From: Beta vulgaris subsp. vulgaris
Taxonomy: Eukaryota; Streptophyta; Magnoliopsida; Caryophyllales; Amaranthaceae
Assembly (NCBI RefSeq): GCF_026745355.1
Contig: NC_079202.1
Span: forward strand, 41,099,215-41,163,214
Direction of reading: 5' to 3'
Length of the DNA: 64,000 bases
Part shown: positions 10,720 to 22,590 of the stretch, one piece after another
How the letters are laid out: each line of letters begins with the position of its first letter
Position numbering within the stretch: the first letter of the stretch is position 1
Notes under the pieces: model-generated
What the model saw: the letters and a program-made list of their open reading frames with translations, nothing else
What the model was told of the DNA's origin: nothing
Databases searched by the model: none
Position numbers and translations under genes: made by a program

Positions 10720-12282
10720 ATGGAGGATTCTGGTGGTAATTCAAGTGATAATGAGATGAAATCGTCCAGTAGCTGCCCAAGAGGCCACTGGAGACCAGCT
10801 GAAGATGAAAAGCTTCGGAAACTTGTCGAGCAATACGGTCCACAGAATTGGAACTCCATAGCTGAAAAGCTCCAAGGAAGATCAGGTATACATATATATA
10901 TATACTTCATCATCAACTTATTCAACTGCTTAATATTTTGCACTCTTATTAATTAATTTTTTGAAAAGAAAACTCTTTGTTTTCATGATTTGAGATCATT
11001 AATTTAATTTTGGGAGTTTGATCTTTATCAAGGAAGTAGGAACCTCATGATACTGTTGTCTTGATTATTATTATTTTTTCTTTTCACATAGATGTACATA
11101 TTCATTTATAACGTTGAAATGGACATAACATCAGTTTGTTTGGGATTTTCTTTTTTATGAAGTTAATCTGTATGTAAGATTACTATATATAATATATGCA
11201 TGGGGTTGATGTAAATTTTAAGCATCCAAGCTAGGTTTTTTTTTCTTAAGACAATAATTTTGGAGAAATAATACTCATTTTATCTATAACTGCTAAAGAT
11301 GAAGACAGGTATTTATTTCCAAATAATCCACTTAAATGGAGGATTTAAATATGTATTGATAAAAAACCCTATATTTTTTTTTCTATCTTATTAAACAGGT
11401 AAGAGTTGTAGGTTGAGATGGTTCAATCAATTAGACCCAAGAATCAACAGAAAGCCTTTCACAGAAGAGGAAGAAGAAAGACTTTTGACCGCCCACCGGA
11501 TCCATGGGAATAAATGGGCGCTCATATCACGGCTATTCCCTGGGAGGACTGATAATGCCGTCAAGAACCATTGGCATGTCATCATGGCTAGGATGCAAAG
11601 GGAACGCTCGAAGCAACAATCGAGCAAGAGAGGCCTAATTACCTCTAGTATTTCGTCTACCACCTCATCAACTCATGATTTTCTCTCTAAAGCTCAAAAA
11701 TCTCAAAACAATAATTATGGTAGCCTAAAGAGTGCTAATCAAAGAATGTTCAAATTTGAACAACATTCAAACAAGGAGAGGAAGCTTATTACAAGTACTA
11801 ACGGTAATACTAGTACAATGGCATGTTGGAGTTTCGCACCACCAATTATAAGTATGGAGAAATATAGGGCATCTTCATCAACTTCAACACAACAACCACA
11901 ATGTTTACTAGGAAATTGGCTTGGAAATAGTACAAGTAGTTCAATATTTGAGCACTCAAATGGTTTTACTACTTCAAAATTTTGTGGCCCTTCTAGTATA
12001 TTGTTGGATGGGAGTCCATGTGGAGGGTTTAGCTCATATGGGGTTAATTATTATTCGGACCAAAACAAGGTTGTTCCTTCTTCTAGTTATGTTCCATTAC
12101 ACGGCCAGAGCCAGACAACGACGACGACAACAGCAACCACAATGAGAAGATCATCATTACTTGAAAGATTGGAGAAAAAGGAGGAAGAAGAAGGAGAACG
12201 AGTGGATGGAGGCCGTGCAATGGTGACTACTACAAAGGAGATTAACTTCATTGATTTTCTTGGGGTGGGCATTTCTTCTTGA
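10720..12282 (+). CDS. R2R3-MYB transcription factor, MYB52/54-like clade
   Basis: Two exons: 10720-10885 and 11399-12282. The 513-bp intron has GT...AG borders and splits the Gly56 codon, giving 349 residues. The R2 repeat (about 22-68) has the regular tryptophans W24, W44 and W63. R3 (about 73-118) has F76 in place of the first tryptophan, then W95 and W114. The order [39 protein letters not shown] and [17 protein letters not shown] is that of plant subgroup 21 MYBs (MYB52/54/56/69/105/117), nuclear DNA-binding proteins tied to secondary wall formation and organ boundaries. The tail is Ser/Thr-rich, with a Thr run (about 296-304) and an acidic run (EKKEEEEGE). It ends [13 protein letters not shown], resembling the conserved C-terminal motif of this subgroup. 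Nothing is broken. The clade is firm by eye; the exact orthologue is not. Confidence 0.93.
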
Positions 12283-13159
12283 TCAACCCATTCTCATATT
12301 TATTTAGTTTAACTTGAATTATATCCTTTTAATCTATAAGTTAATTAAAACCGGCTTATGTGTAATAGCTGCCTTTCTGATGATATCCTCTCTTCTCTTT
12401 TGTTTTCCTTTTGCGTATGTGCAAATGCATGTAGATAGAGAGGGGTTAGTTAATTACTTAATTATAATTATGAGCTAGCTATGGTTAAATTAGATTATAG
12501 AAATGGTTTACTTGTTTGTTACACTAGTCAATCAAACCATTACAGCATTTACTGGTATGATAATATAATGATGAGTTGGTTGATGATTTCTTGATGTATA
12601 TTTATTCTTGTTCTGATAGCTAAAATTGAGTCTAATACGTTTCTTTCTTGGCAATGAGATTAGAATAATAGAAAAATATACAAAACAGTTACACCATGAT
12701 TTTCATCAACAAATATACTGTATTTGTTCACCTAAGTTTGATTGAAGTATGTTCAGTTTAACGTATAGATATTGTGAGCTACGTACATATAGCTGGTATG
12801 TACATGTCATATAAGTATCGATTCAGCCTGATCATTAATTCATTATACTATTAGATGAAAACATTACCCTGTTTGTTGGTGAGTTGGTTATTGATGTCAT
12901 TTTCAATATACTTATTGGATCATTTAAATTGAAAAATGGGGAAGCAATATAAGATCAACATTTTTTTTTTCTTTTGATTTTAAAATTTAACTATATTTAT
13001 TTTGATTCCCTTTGTGATTTTGGTAGTACAAAAGTAAAGAAAATGTTTATCCACCCTTAAAAAATTATCTAAAACTAAGCCCTTTTTTCTGGTAATGTAG
13101 CTGAATTATATTAAAAGGGGATGCACATATTCCCATACAAAACTTGATAAATCTTTTTA
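12283..13159. other. MYB 3' flank, no gene seen
   Basis: AT-rich DNA holding the MYB 3' untranslated region. Ordinary AT-rich sequence after the stop could supply a poly(A) signal, but no single signal stands out. No further reading frame or repeat is supported. Confidence 0.5.
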
Positions 13160-13400
13160 GTGTTGAGATTCTCTAGAGTTTTGGTGAAACTCTACAAGGT
13201 AGAGTTGTATCTGAGCCATCAACTTTAAAATCAAGGGCTCATATCGGTGGAAGGGAAAGATTTAGGGGAGGATTTTGATGAGATAAAATAGGGAGATTTT
13301 GAAAAGAGAATATATGAGCCATTGATTTTTTATTCAATGGTTGATATTGCTCAAGCTCTACCTTATAGAATTATTTTACAACTCTATAGAATCCAAACAC
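13160..13400. mobile_element. Mutator-type MITE with 9-bp TSD ATCTTTTTA
   Basis: The left end GTGTTGAGATTCTCTAGAG pairs with the reverse complement of the right end, GTGTTTGGATTCTATAGAG. Beyond that, AAGGTAGAG and GAGCCATCAA/GAGCCATTGA continue the inverted symmetry, so most of the 241 bp can fold back. ATCTTTTTA flanks both sides (13151-13159 and 13401-13409), a perfect 9-bp duplication as left by Mutator-like elements. It lies 0.9 kb downstream of the MYB gene. Confidence 0.88.
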
Positions 13401-13409
13401 ATCTTTTTA

Positions 13410-15505
13410 ATAATACTATGTTTCTTGTAAGTTCGCATTTTACAAAAGGTTTCGAGAGGGTTACATTCCACCTCGCTCTCAAATAAACACATGATAGTGC
13501 AACTATAAGACAGTTGTACTGTTCACCTCAAGTAGTTTAGTTTTAAGGTACAAAAGAAGAACATCACACGGTTAATAACGTAAAAATAAGTTTTACTTGT
13601 TTTCTTGTAGTAAACTAGCAATGCATTACAATATTTTGCGTTTGTGTTTATGAGTTGGTTGAATGAGGTCACTTCATCATCTATGTTACTAAATTTGAGT
13701 TGTATTGTGTTTGTTTCTTAGAGAAATAATGAGAGAGAGAGAGAAGAAGAAGAAGAAAATGCTATGTTTTTTACTTTATATATTGGGTACTAAGTAACTG
13801 AACATGGTTTGAACCCACTATTAGAAAAGCTAAGCTGGACCATTTCTACTTGTGTGCATGTCTCTGAGCACAAAGCAAAGACAAAGAAAGAGATGCTTAG
13901 CTGTCTTGAAGAAGAAGAATTAAATGGGTTGCTATTTTAAGGCTTCGTTTGGCAATGTTTAGATGAGTGCATGCTTTGAATTCTCCTAAATCATACATCT
14001 TACTTTAAGGGGGGTCGGTAGAACCAATTTCAAGTTTTTGGCCTCAAATGAGTTAATGATGATTCACAACAATGGAGACAAAACTAATAAAGATCCTCAC
14101 TTAATCACTCTCCTACTATCAAATTCTTTATACATATAACCCTTTCATTTTCATAATGATATATAGTTTTGTAAGTGAAATGAGTAAATGATAGATCTTT
14201 GGATAGCATATACTCCGAAGATAAAAATGCATTAATATTAAAAGGTCAAACTTTAATCATTATTTTTTCTTAAAATATCTTGTATTCTTAAAAACTCCCT
14301 CCATCCCATAATATAGTGCTTGTTTCTTTTTTACACGGTCTCCAAGACGTAACTTTGACCTTTAATATCTTCAAATTCGTATTAATAAAAAATATAAAAA
14401 GTTGATATTATGAAACTACACATTGAGACGAATCTAACTAGATTCACATGAATATGTTTTTTTTATATATACAAATGAGAATATTCGGTCAAATATTTTA
14501 AAGTTTGACCCACCAAAAATGAAGTTATTACTTTGTATTAACTTCATAAAGATAAAATTAAAACTCAAAAAATGACATACAACCTTTTTAAGAAGGATCC
14601 CCTAACTATTTCAAATTTATCGTCATTTCACCTAAAAATAAAAGATCATGAAAGAAGAAAGAAACCATTTCTAATTTATAAGTAACATCCTCATCGAAGG
14701 CCTAGTCACATAAGACTTGGAACGAATAAAATCATGTCTTTATCATTATTAATGTTATTCTACGTATGATACCCCCTAAGCTCGATTTTACATTTTTTAC
14801 ATCTTTAGTATACTTGTTAAGATGAAACTCATATGCAAGTTTGATTCACATGCAAGGAGGGGAAGTAATACCAATGGTGGATACTGAAAAATTTAGTAGT
14901 ATTTGAAACAATCTCTATGTGTTTTTTTGTGGGGTTTATTCAAATTTCTATGATTTTCAATTATTAATACATAAATCTTTTAAAGAAATATAAAATAGAT
15001 TGTGAAAATTAATTATTACATTTTTTTAGACAAATCAAGTAGATTATTGAATAAATTCCACGTATATAGTTTATAATTTGAAGATTTTCTTAAATTGATG
15101 AATAAAACTTCTCTTTTAAGACTAAGTATACTACTTAACTAATTTTCTTTTTAATTAACCAAATTTATGCAAACTTTTGACTACGAGGAACCAAACTCTT
15201 AAATAATAGTACTGTAAATCAAATTTTGATCTCAAACTATAATTAAACAACTAAATTTAATCTAAAACCAATTAAATAAACTTATTTTTAATTAAATAAT
15301 CAGAACTGAAGTATCAAATTACATTTAGTGATCCCGCCATTGCCTGGTCTAAAAGCCGATTTGAGTATTTGACCTTAAGATTTTTAATTTTTCAATGATC
15401 ATGAAAAAACATTAATATTTACATGAAATTATTATTATCTATAGTTTATTACCCTTACATCGAGCGCAATCAATGTCTAATTATGTGATTTTGAATAAAA
15501 TATTA
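13410..15505. other. Intergenic DNA with a Stowaway end fragment
   Basis: No gene is supported. A (GA)n/(GAA)n microsatellite lies at about 13730-13760. At 14297 the phrase CTCCCTCCATCCCATAATAT begins what looks like the left end of a Stowaway-type MITE, but no matching right end follows, so it is a truncated copy. The rest is AT-rich. Confidence 0.5.
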
Positions 15506-15850
15506 CTCCCTCCGTCTCAAAATATAGTTCTCATTTTCCCTTTTGTCACAGTAATTTATGCAAGTAGAATCGAAGAGGGTTAGTAAACATTTTTTATTTA
15601 TTTAAATAAATGTTGTATGGGAAAAGGTGATTTTAGGAGAAAGAATGGAGAATAATTGGTGAACAATCATTAATTGTAATATTTTGGTTGAATAAACAAA
15701 GGAAAAAACAAAATTCAAAAAACAAATAAATGATAGGACATGGTTTTTCTAGACAAATTAGGGAAAAATGTGGAACTAAATATGGAAATGGGAAGTATAT
15801 TTTGGGACACCCAAAATATAAATGAGAACTATATTTTGGGACGGAGGGAA
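15506..15850. mobile_element. Stowaway MITE, 345 bp
   Basis: CTCCCTCCGTCTCAAAATAT at the left pairs with the reverse complement of the right end, TTCCCTCCGTCCCAAAATAT; the match continues through AGTTCTCATT. TA flanks both sides (15504-15505 and 15851-15852). A second partial copy of the inverted end (GTATATTTTGGGACACCC) sits just inside the right terminus, suggesting an internal duplication. Confidence 0.88.
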
Positions 15851-15984
15851 TATATCCATTTTTCTTGTGTATTATTTATGTGTCACTTTCTCTTATTGGT
15901 TCATAATATTACTATGGCCCACTCATGTAATCTTAATTTCAACACACATTATAAAAAAACTAATAAATATATATGACCCACAAA

Positions 15985-16213
15985 TCTATACAAATATATT
16001 AAAAGGCGTGCGAAAACAAGAAACCGTGCCACGTGGCGCTCCCCCTAGAGAGTTTTAGTTCATGTAATCCATATACAATAAAAAAAGTAAAAAATTGCAT
16101 AGTATAGGATTTGATCCCGAGATCTCAAGTACATATACTAAACTTTTAACCACTAGACTAAGTTGGATTTAATGTTATTATCATAAATTATTATATTAAT
16201 AAATAAATTTTTT
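15985..16213 (+). mobile_element. Truncated non-autonomous Helitron (tRNA-like family)
   Basis: The 5' end TCTATACAAATATATTAAAA, preceded by A, is the same as the 5' ends at 60682 and 59830 (minus). The shared body continues through GCCACGTGGCGCT to a T-rich stretch at about 16213, after which similarity stops. The 3' hairpin and CTAG terminus are missing. On its minus strand it holds the tRNA-like A box TAGTCTAGTGGTTA and a B-box-like GGGATCAAATCC. It is a 3'-truncated copy. Confidence 0.75.
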
Positions 16214-17605
16214 TCTAGTGATACGCAAAATGTGGAATAGAAGATTTGAATTTGTGATTTTTATATTAAAACTAGGCGCATGTTGGACGTTGCTGCAGCC
16301 TGCAAAGGTTAGCAGTTACACCAAGAACGCATAGTGAACTTGAATTAGTTGAAATCTATGCCAAGAGAAGTAGTCAAAGCTGTCAAAGAATTCAATAACC
16401 TTGCCTGTACTTCGGTGTTAGAACTTGACCTTTTTATCATTTGACGGTTAAGAGCTAGACATTATGATAAAGGAATCTAGGCATATTGTTATAATGTAAT
16501 GGCGCCGTCTAAGACGATGATTATGATGGGAAAAAAAATTCATCGTTTGCGTGGTTTGCTGTTTTGTGCACCTAAACAAGTAAATTATGAGTACATCAAT
16601 ATGGAGCAATGCTTGATTGAAGTGTAAAATTAAATATGACACTGATCTAATACCCACCAAGAAAAGATGGATGCTTTTGATTTATCATTATAAAATGACG
16701 ATGTTAATGGATAAACTATTTGTAAATAGCATGTTTAGTTGTCAAGATAAGTGTTTTGGTTTCGTGGGGTGAGGAATCCCGATCAGTTAAGAAACCAACT
16801 TTGTTCTTATTCAATTGATCACTTGCACATATGCACTTAAGTCACTTGCACGTATACACCGAGAAAAGCTTTTGGTTAAGCATCTATATTTTGACTTATC
16901 CGTCATCACTCATCTGCATCAAATGGTCTAGAGCAGCTTATCTAGAAGTTTACTTATTCTTAGAGCTTGATCGACGAATATGAATTTGGGTCCTAATCTA
17001 ATAAATCATTTTTTAATATTTAATTTATAGAACTGACTCTTATGCTCTCAAATGGACAATTTTAACTATTAGTTTCTTAATTATCTATTACCAAGAAGTA
17101 GAATTTTTTTTAGAAGTACTTCATTACATAAGATTTACATAGATGCGTCATTCTAAATAACAACATTTCAATCTATATACTAAACAAATCCACTAAAGCT
17201 TAATATATTTGTATGGTGTACATAATCAAATGGTTGCATTGTATTGAACATAAAGAGATTAATTGCTAAACATGTATCATAACTAGAATGAAAAGCTAAG
17301 AACTGAGAAATATAAGAAAATTAAATATATATGACAAACAAACTGATGCTCTTTAATAAAAAGCACAAAAGATACAATAGAAGTATATGGAAGAAAATGA
17401 TAGGCATTAGGCGTGTCGCATCTACTAAAATAAAAAATCTAACTAATCCTTCTAACTATCTAGTAGGGTAAGTCAGGATCGATCCTACAGAGAGAAAATT
17501 ATTTTATGATTAGCTCTTCAATAATGGTAAGACTAAAGGAGGTTAACACTAATGATTGTCGAATCAACTATACTAATCAATATATATTGGTTTTCAGTTT
17601 TCTAT
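16214..17605. other. Intergenic DNA, no gene seen
   Basis: AT-rich sequence with short open frames only. No domain, RNA gene or repeat could be supported. Confidence 0.45.
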
Positions 17606-18330
17606 CACTACAAAAAATATCGTCTATAGAGGCAATGTAGATTTACCTTTGAAAACAAAGATGTAGCCTCTAATTGCTTTTTGAAGCAAATTAGTAATTG
17701 CCTTTAATAATTTCGTCACTAATTAATGATTGCCTCTAAAAGTCCCCTTTTGAGACACTATAATTCGTTGCCTCTAAAAGTCTATACATTTAGAGGTAAC
17801 CATATATTTTTGCCTCAAAAGATAATTTGAAGCAACCATATATCTTTGCCTCAAAATACAATTAGAGGCATCTATATATTATTGTTTCAAAATATAATTA
17901 GAGGCAATATGAAACATTGCTTCTAAAACTACATATATTTAGAGGCAACCACATACTTTTGCCTCGCAATCTAATTAGGGGCAATATAACAAGTTGCTTC
18001 AAAAAATCCGATATATTTAGGGAAATTTATATGATTTTGCCTCGAAAATATAATTAGAAGCAATATAAAAATTTATTTCTTAAAATTTATATATTTAGGA
18101 TTATAATATTGTAATCTCCAATGAAATTTTTTGCCTCATTTGCGTCATTATTGCCTTATTATTTCTGTTTAGCATCTTATTGGCTTCCTTTGCCTCTTTT
18201 TGGCCTTGTTTGCGTCATTATTGCCTTATTAGCTTCATTCTTGGCCTCAAATTATCTTCTTTTTGTAATTTTTCTCCTTCATTAAATGATGATCCATATA
18301 ATATTGTAATCTCTAATGAAATAACATGCA
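17606..18330 (+). mobile_element. CACTA left end with GAGGCAA subterminal repeats
   Basis: CACTACAAAAAATATCGTC at 17606 is a CACTA terminus. It is followed by at least ten copies of TTAGAGGCAA or its reverse complement TTGCCTCTAA/TTGCCTCAAA, down to about 18070. A second zone (18110-18330) has TTTGCGTCATTATTGCCTTA repeats and a repeated ATAATATTGTAATCTCCAATG at both of its sides. No right terminus (TTTTTTGTAGTG) was found, so the element is truncated or its right end has been displaced. Confidence 0.7.
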
Positions 18331-18897
18331 ATCTCCAATGAGTATATATGAGTTGAACCTTATTGGAAAATTATATAGGAGTGTTTTAATTGTTTGCGCT
18401 TTTTTTGTTTCATATGTTGCTTGGTATTTCTTGTTCGATCTTGGTCTTAACAACTTGGTAACTGACATCGGTGCAATAAATTTGTTTTTTTTTTTCCTCC
18501 TCTGTTTATCTTATTTCTTTTAACCTGTAAAATTTTCTTGATGAAAAATAAGTATGCAAAGGATAAATTAACACATACATAACATAATTTAGCTAGTCTC
18601 ACATGCGTGTGTTTCATTATTAGGTCAAAACATATTACTGTATTTCAAAGGTTATGCAACCCACATGGTGATTGAGTGCGTGAAGTATAGAGAAGCATGG
18701 ACGTGGATATATTTTGTTCTAGTGACAGGGATTTTTCGTATAAAGATTTGATCATGTTCATAGATGGATGGAAAAAAAAGAACTAGAGCAACTCTGTGAA
18801 AGTAATGAGGCAACTCACCAAAATATGGGAGTCCTGGCACTATATTCAGATTTTGGATTACAACCTATATTACACAATTACCCTTGGGTTTACTTTA
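18331..18897. other. Possible copia 3' flank or LTR remnant
   Basis: On the minus strand GAGGAGGTGTAATAAAG at about 18908-18892 follows the copia stop codon and could be the polypurine tract and LTR start. The rest is AT-rich and I could not pair it with another LTR. No host gene is seen. Confidence 0.35.
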
Positions 18898-21290
18898 TTA
18901 CACCTCCTCAATCTGTGCAGGGAAAACCACATGCACATTGGATTTCAAAAACTCAAAACGTTGGCTTGACAATGGCTTAGTAAAAATATTTACAATTTGA
19001 AGTTGAGTAGGAACATATCGAACAAAGTGATAATCAACATCAATATATTCACTACGATCATGTTGCACATGATTGATAGTAAGATAGAAAGCTGACACAT
19101 TATCACAAAGAATTTTGATGGGACGACGAACCACCAACCCAAGTTCGGCCAATAAATAACGAAGATGCAATGTGTCACTAACCGTATAAGCTATGGCTCG
19201 ATATTCAGCTTCAGTGTAAGATTTTGAAACAATAGGTTGCTTTTTGGAGCGCCAAGAAATGAGACTAAACCCAAGAAAGATTGCATAACCAATCGTAGAA
19301 TGACAACTATCAGGACATCCATCCCAATCAGTATCGGAGTAGACAATGATAAATAGTAATGTCCCGAGATGGACGAAGCCATAAGCCATGATCTGTAATA
19401 CCTATGAAGTACTTGAAAATACGCTTGACATCGGCAAGGTGAGTAGTTTGGGGAGCTTGCATAAATTGAGCAACTAAATGTACAACGTAACTATGATCAG
19501 GTAGAGTCATAGTCAAGTATTGTAATGCCCCTACCATACTACAGTACTCAGACGAATCGACACACAAATCACCATCAGTATGAGACAGTGTCGTCCTACA
19601 TGGAAGACGAGTACGGATAGCCTTAGCAGTATGCAAATGGAACTTCTGAATCAGATCGTGAATATATATTTGTTGCGGGAAAAAAAAGGCCGAAAAAAAT
19701 AATGAAGATCCCCCAATTCCTTCAAGTAAACTGAGTGGCAAGTAAAGAACTATATCGATGAAATAATGATGGAGAATTGCCTGTAATGACAATATCATCG
19801 ACATACAAGAGAAGAAATAAAAGATCCTTGCCACGACAAAAAAAATGAACATAGAAGTGTATGTTTGAGAATAAAAGAAACTCTCTCATAAAAGAAGGCT
19901 ACTGAAACGATGAAACCAAGCTCTAGGAGCGTGTTTGACACCATATAAAGCTTTTTTTAAGACGACAAACATGATTAGGATATTGAGGATGAGCAAAGCC
20001 GGGAGGTTAATTCATGTATACCTCTTCTATATGATAACCATGAAGAGAAGCATTTTTAACATCCAATCGTCGAATTATCCAACCATAAGCAATAGCAAGA
20101 GAAAAAACAATTCTAATAGTGGTAGGCCTAACGACATGGCTAAACGTTTCATGTTGTTTATTCCCTTGGGCGACTAATCTAGCCTTTTTCCACTCAACAC
20201 TCCCATCTGAATTATATTTCGTCTTATAAACCCATTTTGAACCAACAACGTTTTTCGGTTTATCAAATGGAACCAAATCCCAAGTGTTGTTAGAGATAAG
20301 TGCATTGAACTCTTCGGCCATAACTTGTCCATTCGGGACATTTCTGAGTTTTAGAAAAGCTGATAGGATCAAGAGGATGAACAATTGCACTTAATAAGAC
20401 CAAATCTGGAAAAAAAATTTGTTTTAAAATCGCCATCCTTGCAATGGGTTTGCATATGATGCGAAGAGGGACGCACAACACAAGTAGTTGTGGATGCAAG
20501 TGGGTAAGACTCAGCACTAGACTCCAGGCTACTACAAGTAGGAGAAGAAGTGGAGGGGGATGAGGGAGGCGAAGGTGGGCGTACACGGGAATCCACATGA
20601 AGCGGAGAGGAGCTGTCAAACGAAGACGACGCAGAGGGGTTGTAGCTGGGTCGGGTGACTACCGGTGCGGGCTCACTAGAGGAGCTGGGGCAAGGGGAAG
20701 TGGCGGCAGCTTTGGAGGTTAGGCCATCCGAAGGGGAAAGCACCCTATGAGGTGGATGGGACGTGGGCAAGGGCGCAAGATAAATGGGAGGATCGCTAGA
20801 TAAAATAGGAAACAATGTAGGACTCCAAGAAGTAAGTGATAGGCGAGGACCATCAGGGGGAGATAGGTGACCCAACAAGGGATGTATAAGGGAAAACAGA
20901 CTCATGAAAAGTAACATGACGACTGACATAGACACGACCTGTTTTAGGATCAAGACACCAATACCCTTACAGTGAGGAGCGTAGCCAAGAAAGACACACC
21001 TAATGGACCTAGGAGATAATTTGCTTGACGGTTTAGCTGGAAAGTTAGGCAAATATTCACATCCAAAGACACGCATAAATGAAAAGTCTGGAGGTTTGGA
21101 AAATAATTTAACATAAGTCGATAAACCATTCAAAACAGGTGTAGACAATATATTAATAATGTAAATAGCGTTATAAACCGTTGAAGCGGTTTGTTCTTGA
21201 CCAAGTTCCAAGGTCAGAAAATCACCAAGCAAATGCTCTCTCAAAGTTGGCCAGCTTGGCTGACTATGATGCATCAAGAACGGTATTTTG
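18898..21290 (-). pseudogene. Ty1/copia polyprotein remnant (integrase end, RT, RNase H)
   Basis: Read on the minus strand. The integrase C-terminal part (about 21280-20950) has LINILSTPVLNG-like and FGCEYLPN...RCVFLGYAP. A Ser/Pro-rich linker follows (about 20930-20400). Reverse transcriptase begins about 20340 with NTWDLVPF and WVYKTKY, continues with LDVKNASLHG, and has YVDDIVIT at about 19810-19787 in another frame. RNase H (19389-18898) shows SDTDWDGCPD, SYTEAEYRA, CDN and the terminal IFTKPL. At least three frame changes and several stops separate these blocks, so it is dead. Gag, protease and the integrase core are absent: a gypsy element adjoins at about 21300. Confidence 0.9.
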
Positions 21291-21329
21291 GGAGGTAAAA
21301 TAAAAGAAAATTATTGATCAAGATAAAGT

Positions 21330-22590
21330 AATGTTTCTCAGCCAAGGGCAGTTTGGATGGAGCCAATTATAGAATTTAAGAAAACAGGTCAGCTACCTTC
21401 TAATCCTATAGAAGCTAAGTATGTGAAAGCAAGAGACAAATGGTTTGAGCTATGGGATGAGACTCTATACAAGAAAGCATTCAACCGTCCTCTTCTCAAA
21501 TGCATCATCAAGGAAGATGGATTGGAGGTATTAAAGGAGCTCTATGAAGAAGCTTATGCTTCCTACATAGGGGGAAGAGCATTGGGGGGTAAAACCTTAA
21601 GGACTAGGTATTACTAGCCTACCTTAAATCAAGACGCCCTTGTCTATGCCAAAAAGTGTGCTAGTTGCCATAAGCATGATAATATTCACCAGAAGCTGTC
21701 TAATTATTTGACTCTAGTTTTGTTCCCACTTTCTTTTGCCAAATGGGGCATGCACATTCTAGGACGTTTTCCCATGACAGCTAGGCAGAAGAAGCTTTTG
21801 ATTGTAACTGTAGACTACTTCACTGAATGGGTTGAGGATGAAGCTATGCGGGGAATCACAACAAATGATGTCAAAGGTTTTATTTGGAAAAACATGCATT
21901 ATAACGAGATTCGACATGCCACAGTCCATCGTCTTTGACAATGGACCATAATTTGAGATCCAAAACACAAGGATTAGTTGGCAGAAAGGGAGATTAAAGC
22001 TCACTTTGCGGATGTATCTCACCCACGGGCCAATGGGCATTCTTCTCGAACGACATTAAAAAGAAGATGGACAATGCTAAAGGGCTATGGGTAGTGGAAT
22101 AAAATGGCATTTAGTATCATGGTCCATCAGAACTACAACCAAGAATTCTACTGGGGAGACCTTTTTCATGCTCCTTTATGACACTGAAGCTGTATTACCC
22201 ATCGAAATAGAAGAACCTACTTTGAGAGTCATGCTATACATAGAAGATCAGGGGTAATGCATTGCTAAGAATGCAGTTGGAACATGTACCAGAGGTCAGG
22301 GGTAATGCATTGCTAAGAATGCAGTTGTATAAGCTTCGAATGGCTCGGGATTTTAAGAAGAGAGTCGCCAGACGACTGCTCAAAGTGGGGGATCTGATCC
22401 TAAGGAAGATGGAAGCCATCGGAAGAGCCAAAGAATTGGGAAAGCTGACACCAAACTGGGAAGGACCCTTTCAAATCGTCCAAGAAGTGCCGAAGTGGTA
22501 ATTTTCGTCTCCAAGACATGAATGGACTTCCTATTCAGCAGACTTGGAACTCTGATACCTTGAAGAAGTATCGCATTTGAGTCATCAAGA
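21330..22590 (+). pseudogene. Ty3/gypsy integrase remnant (Tat-like)
   Basis: Frames in order: LWDETLYKKAFNRPLLKC, then the zinc-finger end CASCHKHD near 21660-21685. Next is the integrase core with FAKWGMHILG and VTVDYFTEW (first catalytic Asp near 21810), then KKMDNAKGLW, TGETFF-like, YDTEAVLPIEIEEP, and the C-terminal GDLILRKMEAIGR...LTPNWEGPFQI. The polyprotein ends about 22580 (RTWNSDTLKKYRI-like). Stops and shifts interrupt it repeatedly. A 46-bp direct duplication (22251-22296 repeated from 22297) lies near the end of the core. Protease, RT and RNase H are missing. Confidence 0.88.

Noticed and set aside
11427..11663. Minus-strand frame opposite the MYB exon
   Set aside because: Shadow of the R3 repeat coding region; no independent support.
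17606..18070. Spaced GAGGCAA repeats resembling an array with spacers
   Set aside because: Repeats occur in both orientations next to a CACTA terminus, which is the expected subterminal structure.
20369..20950. A separate Ser/Pro-rich protein gene
   Set aside because: It is the normal variable linker between integrase and reverse transcriptase of the copia remnant.
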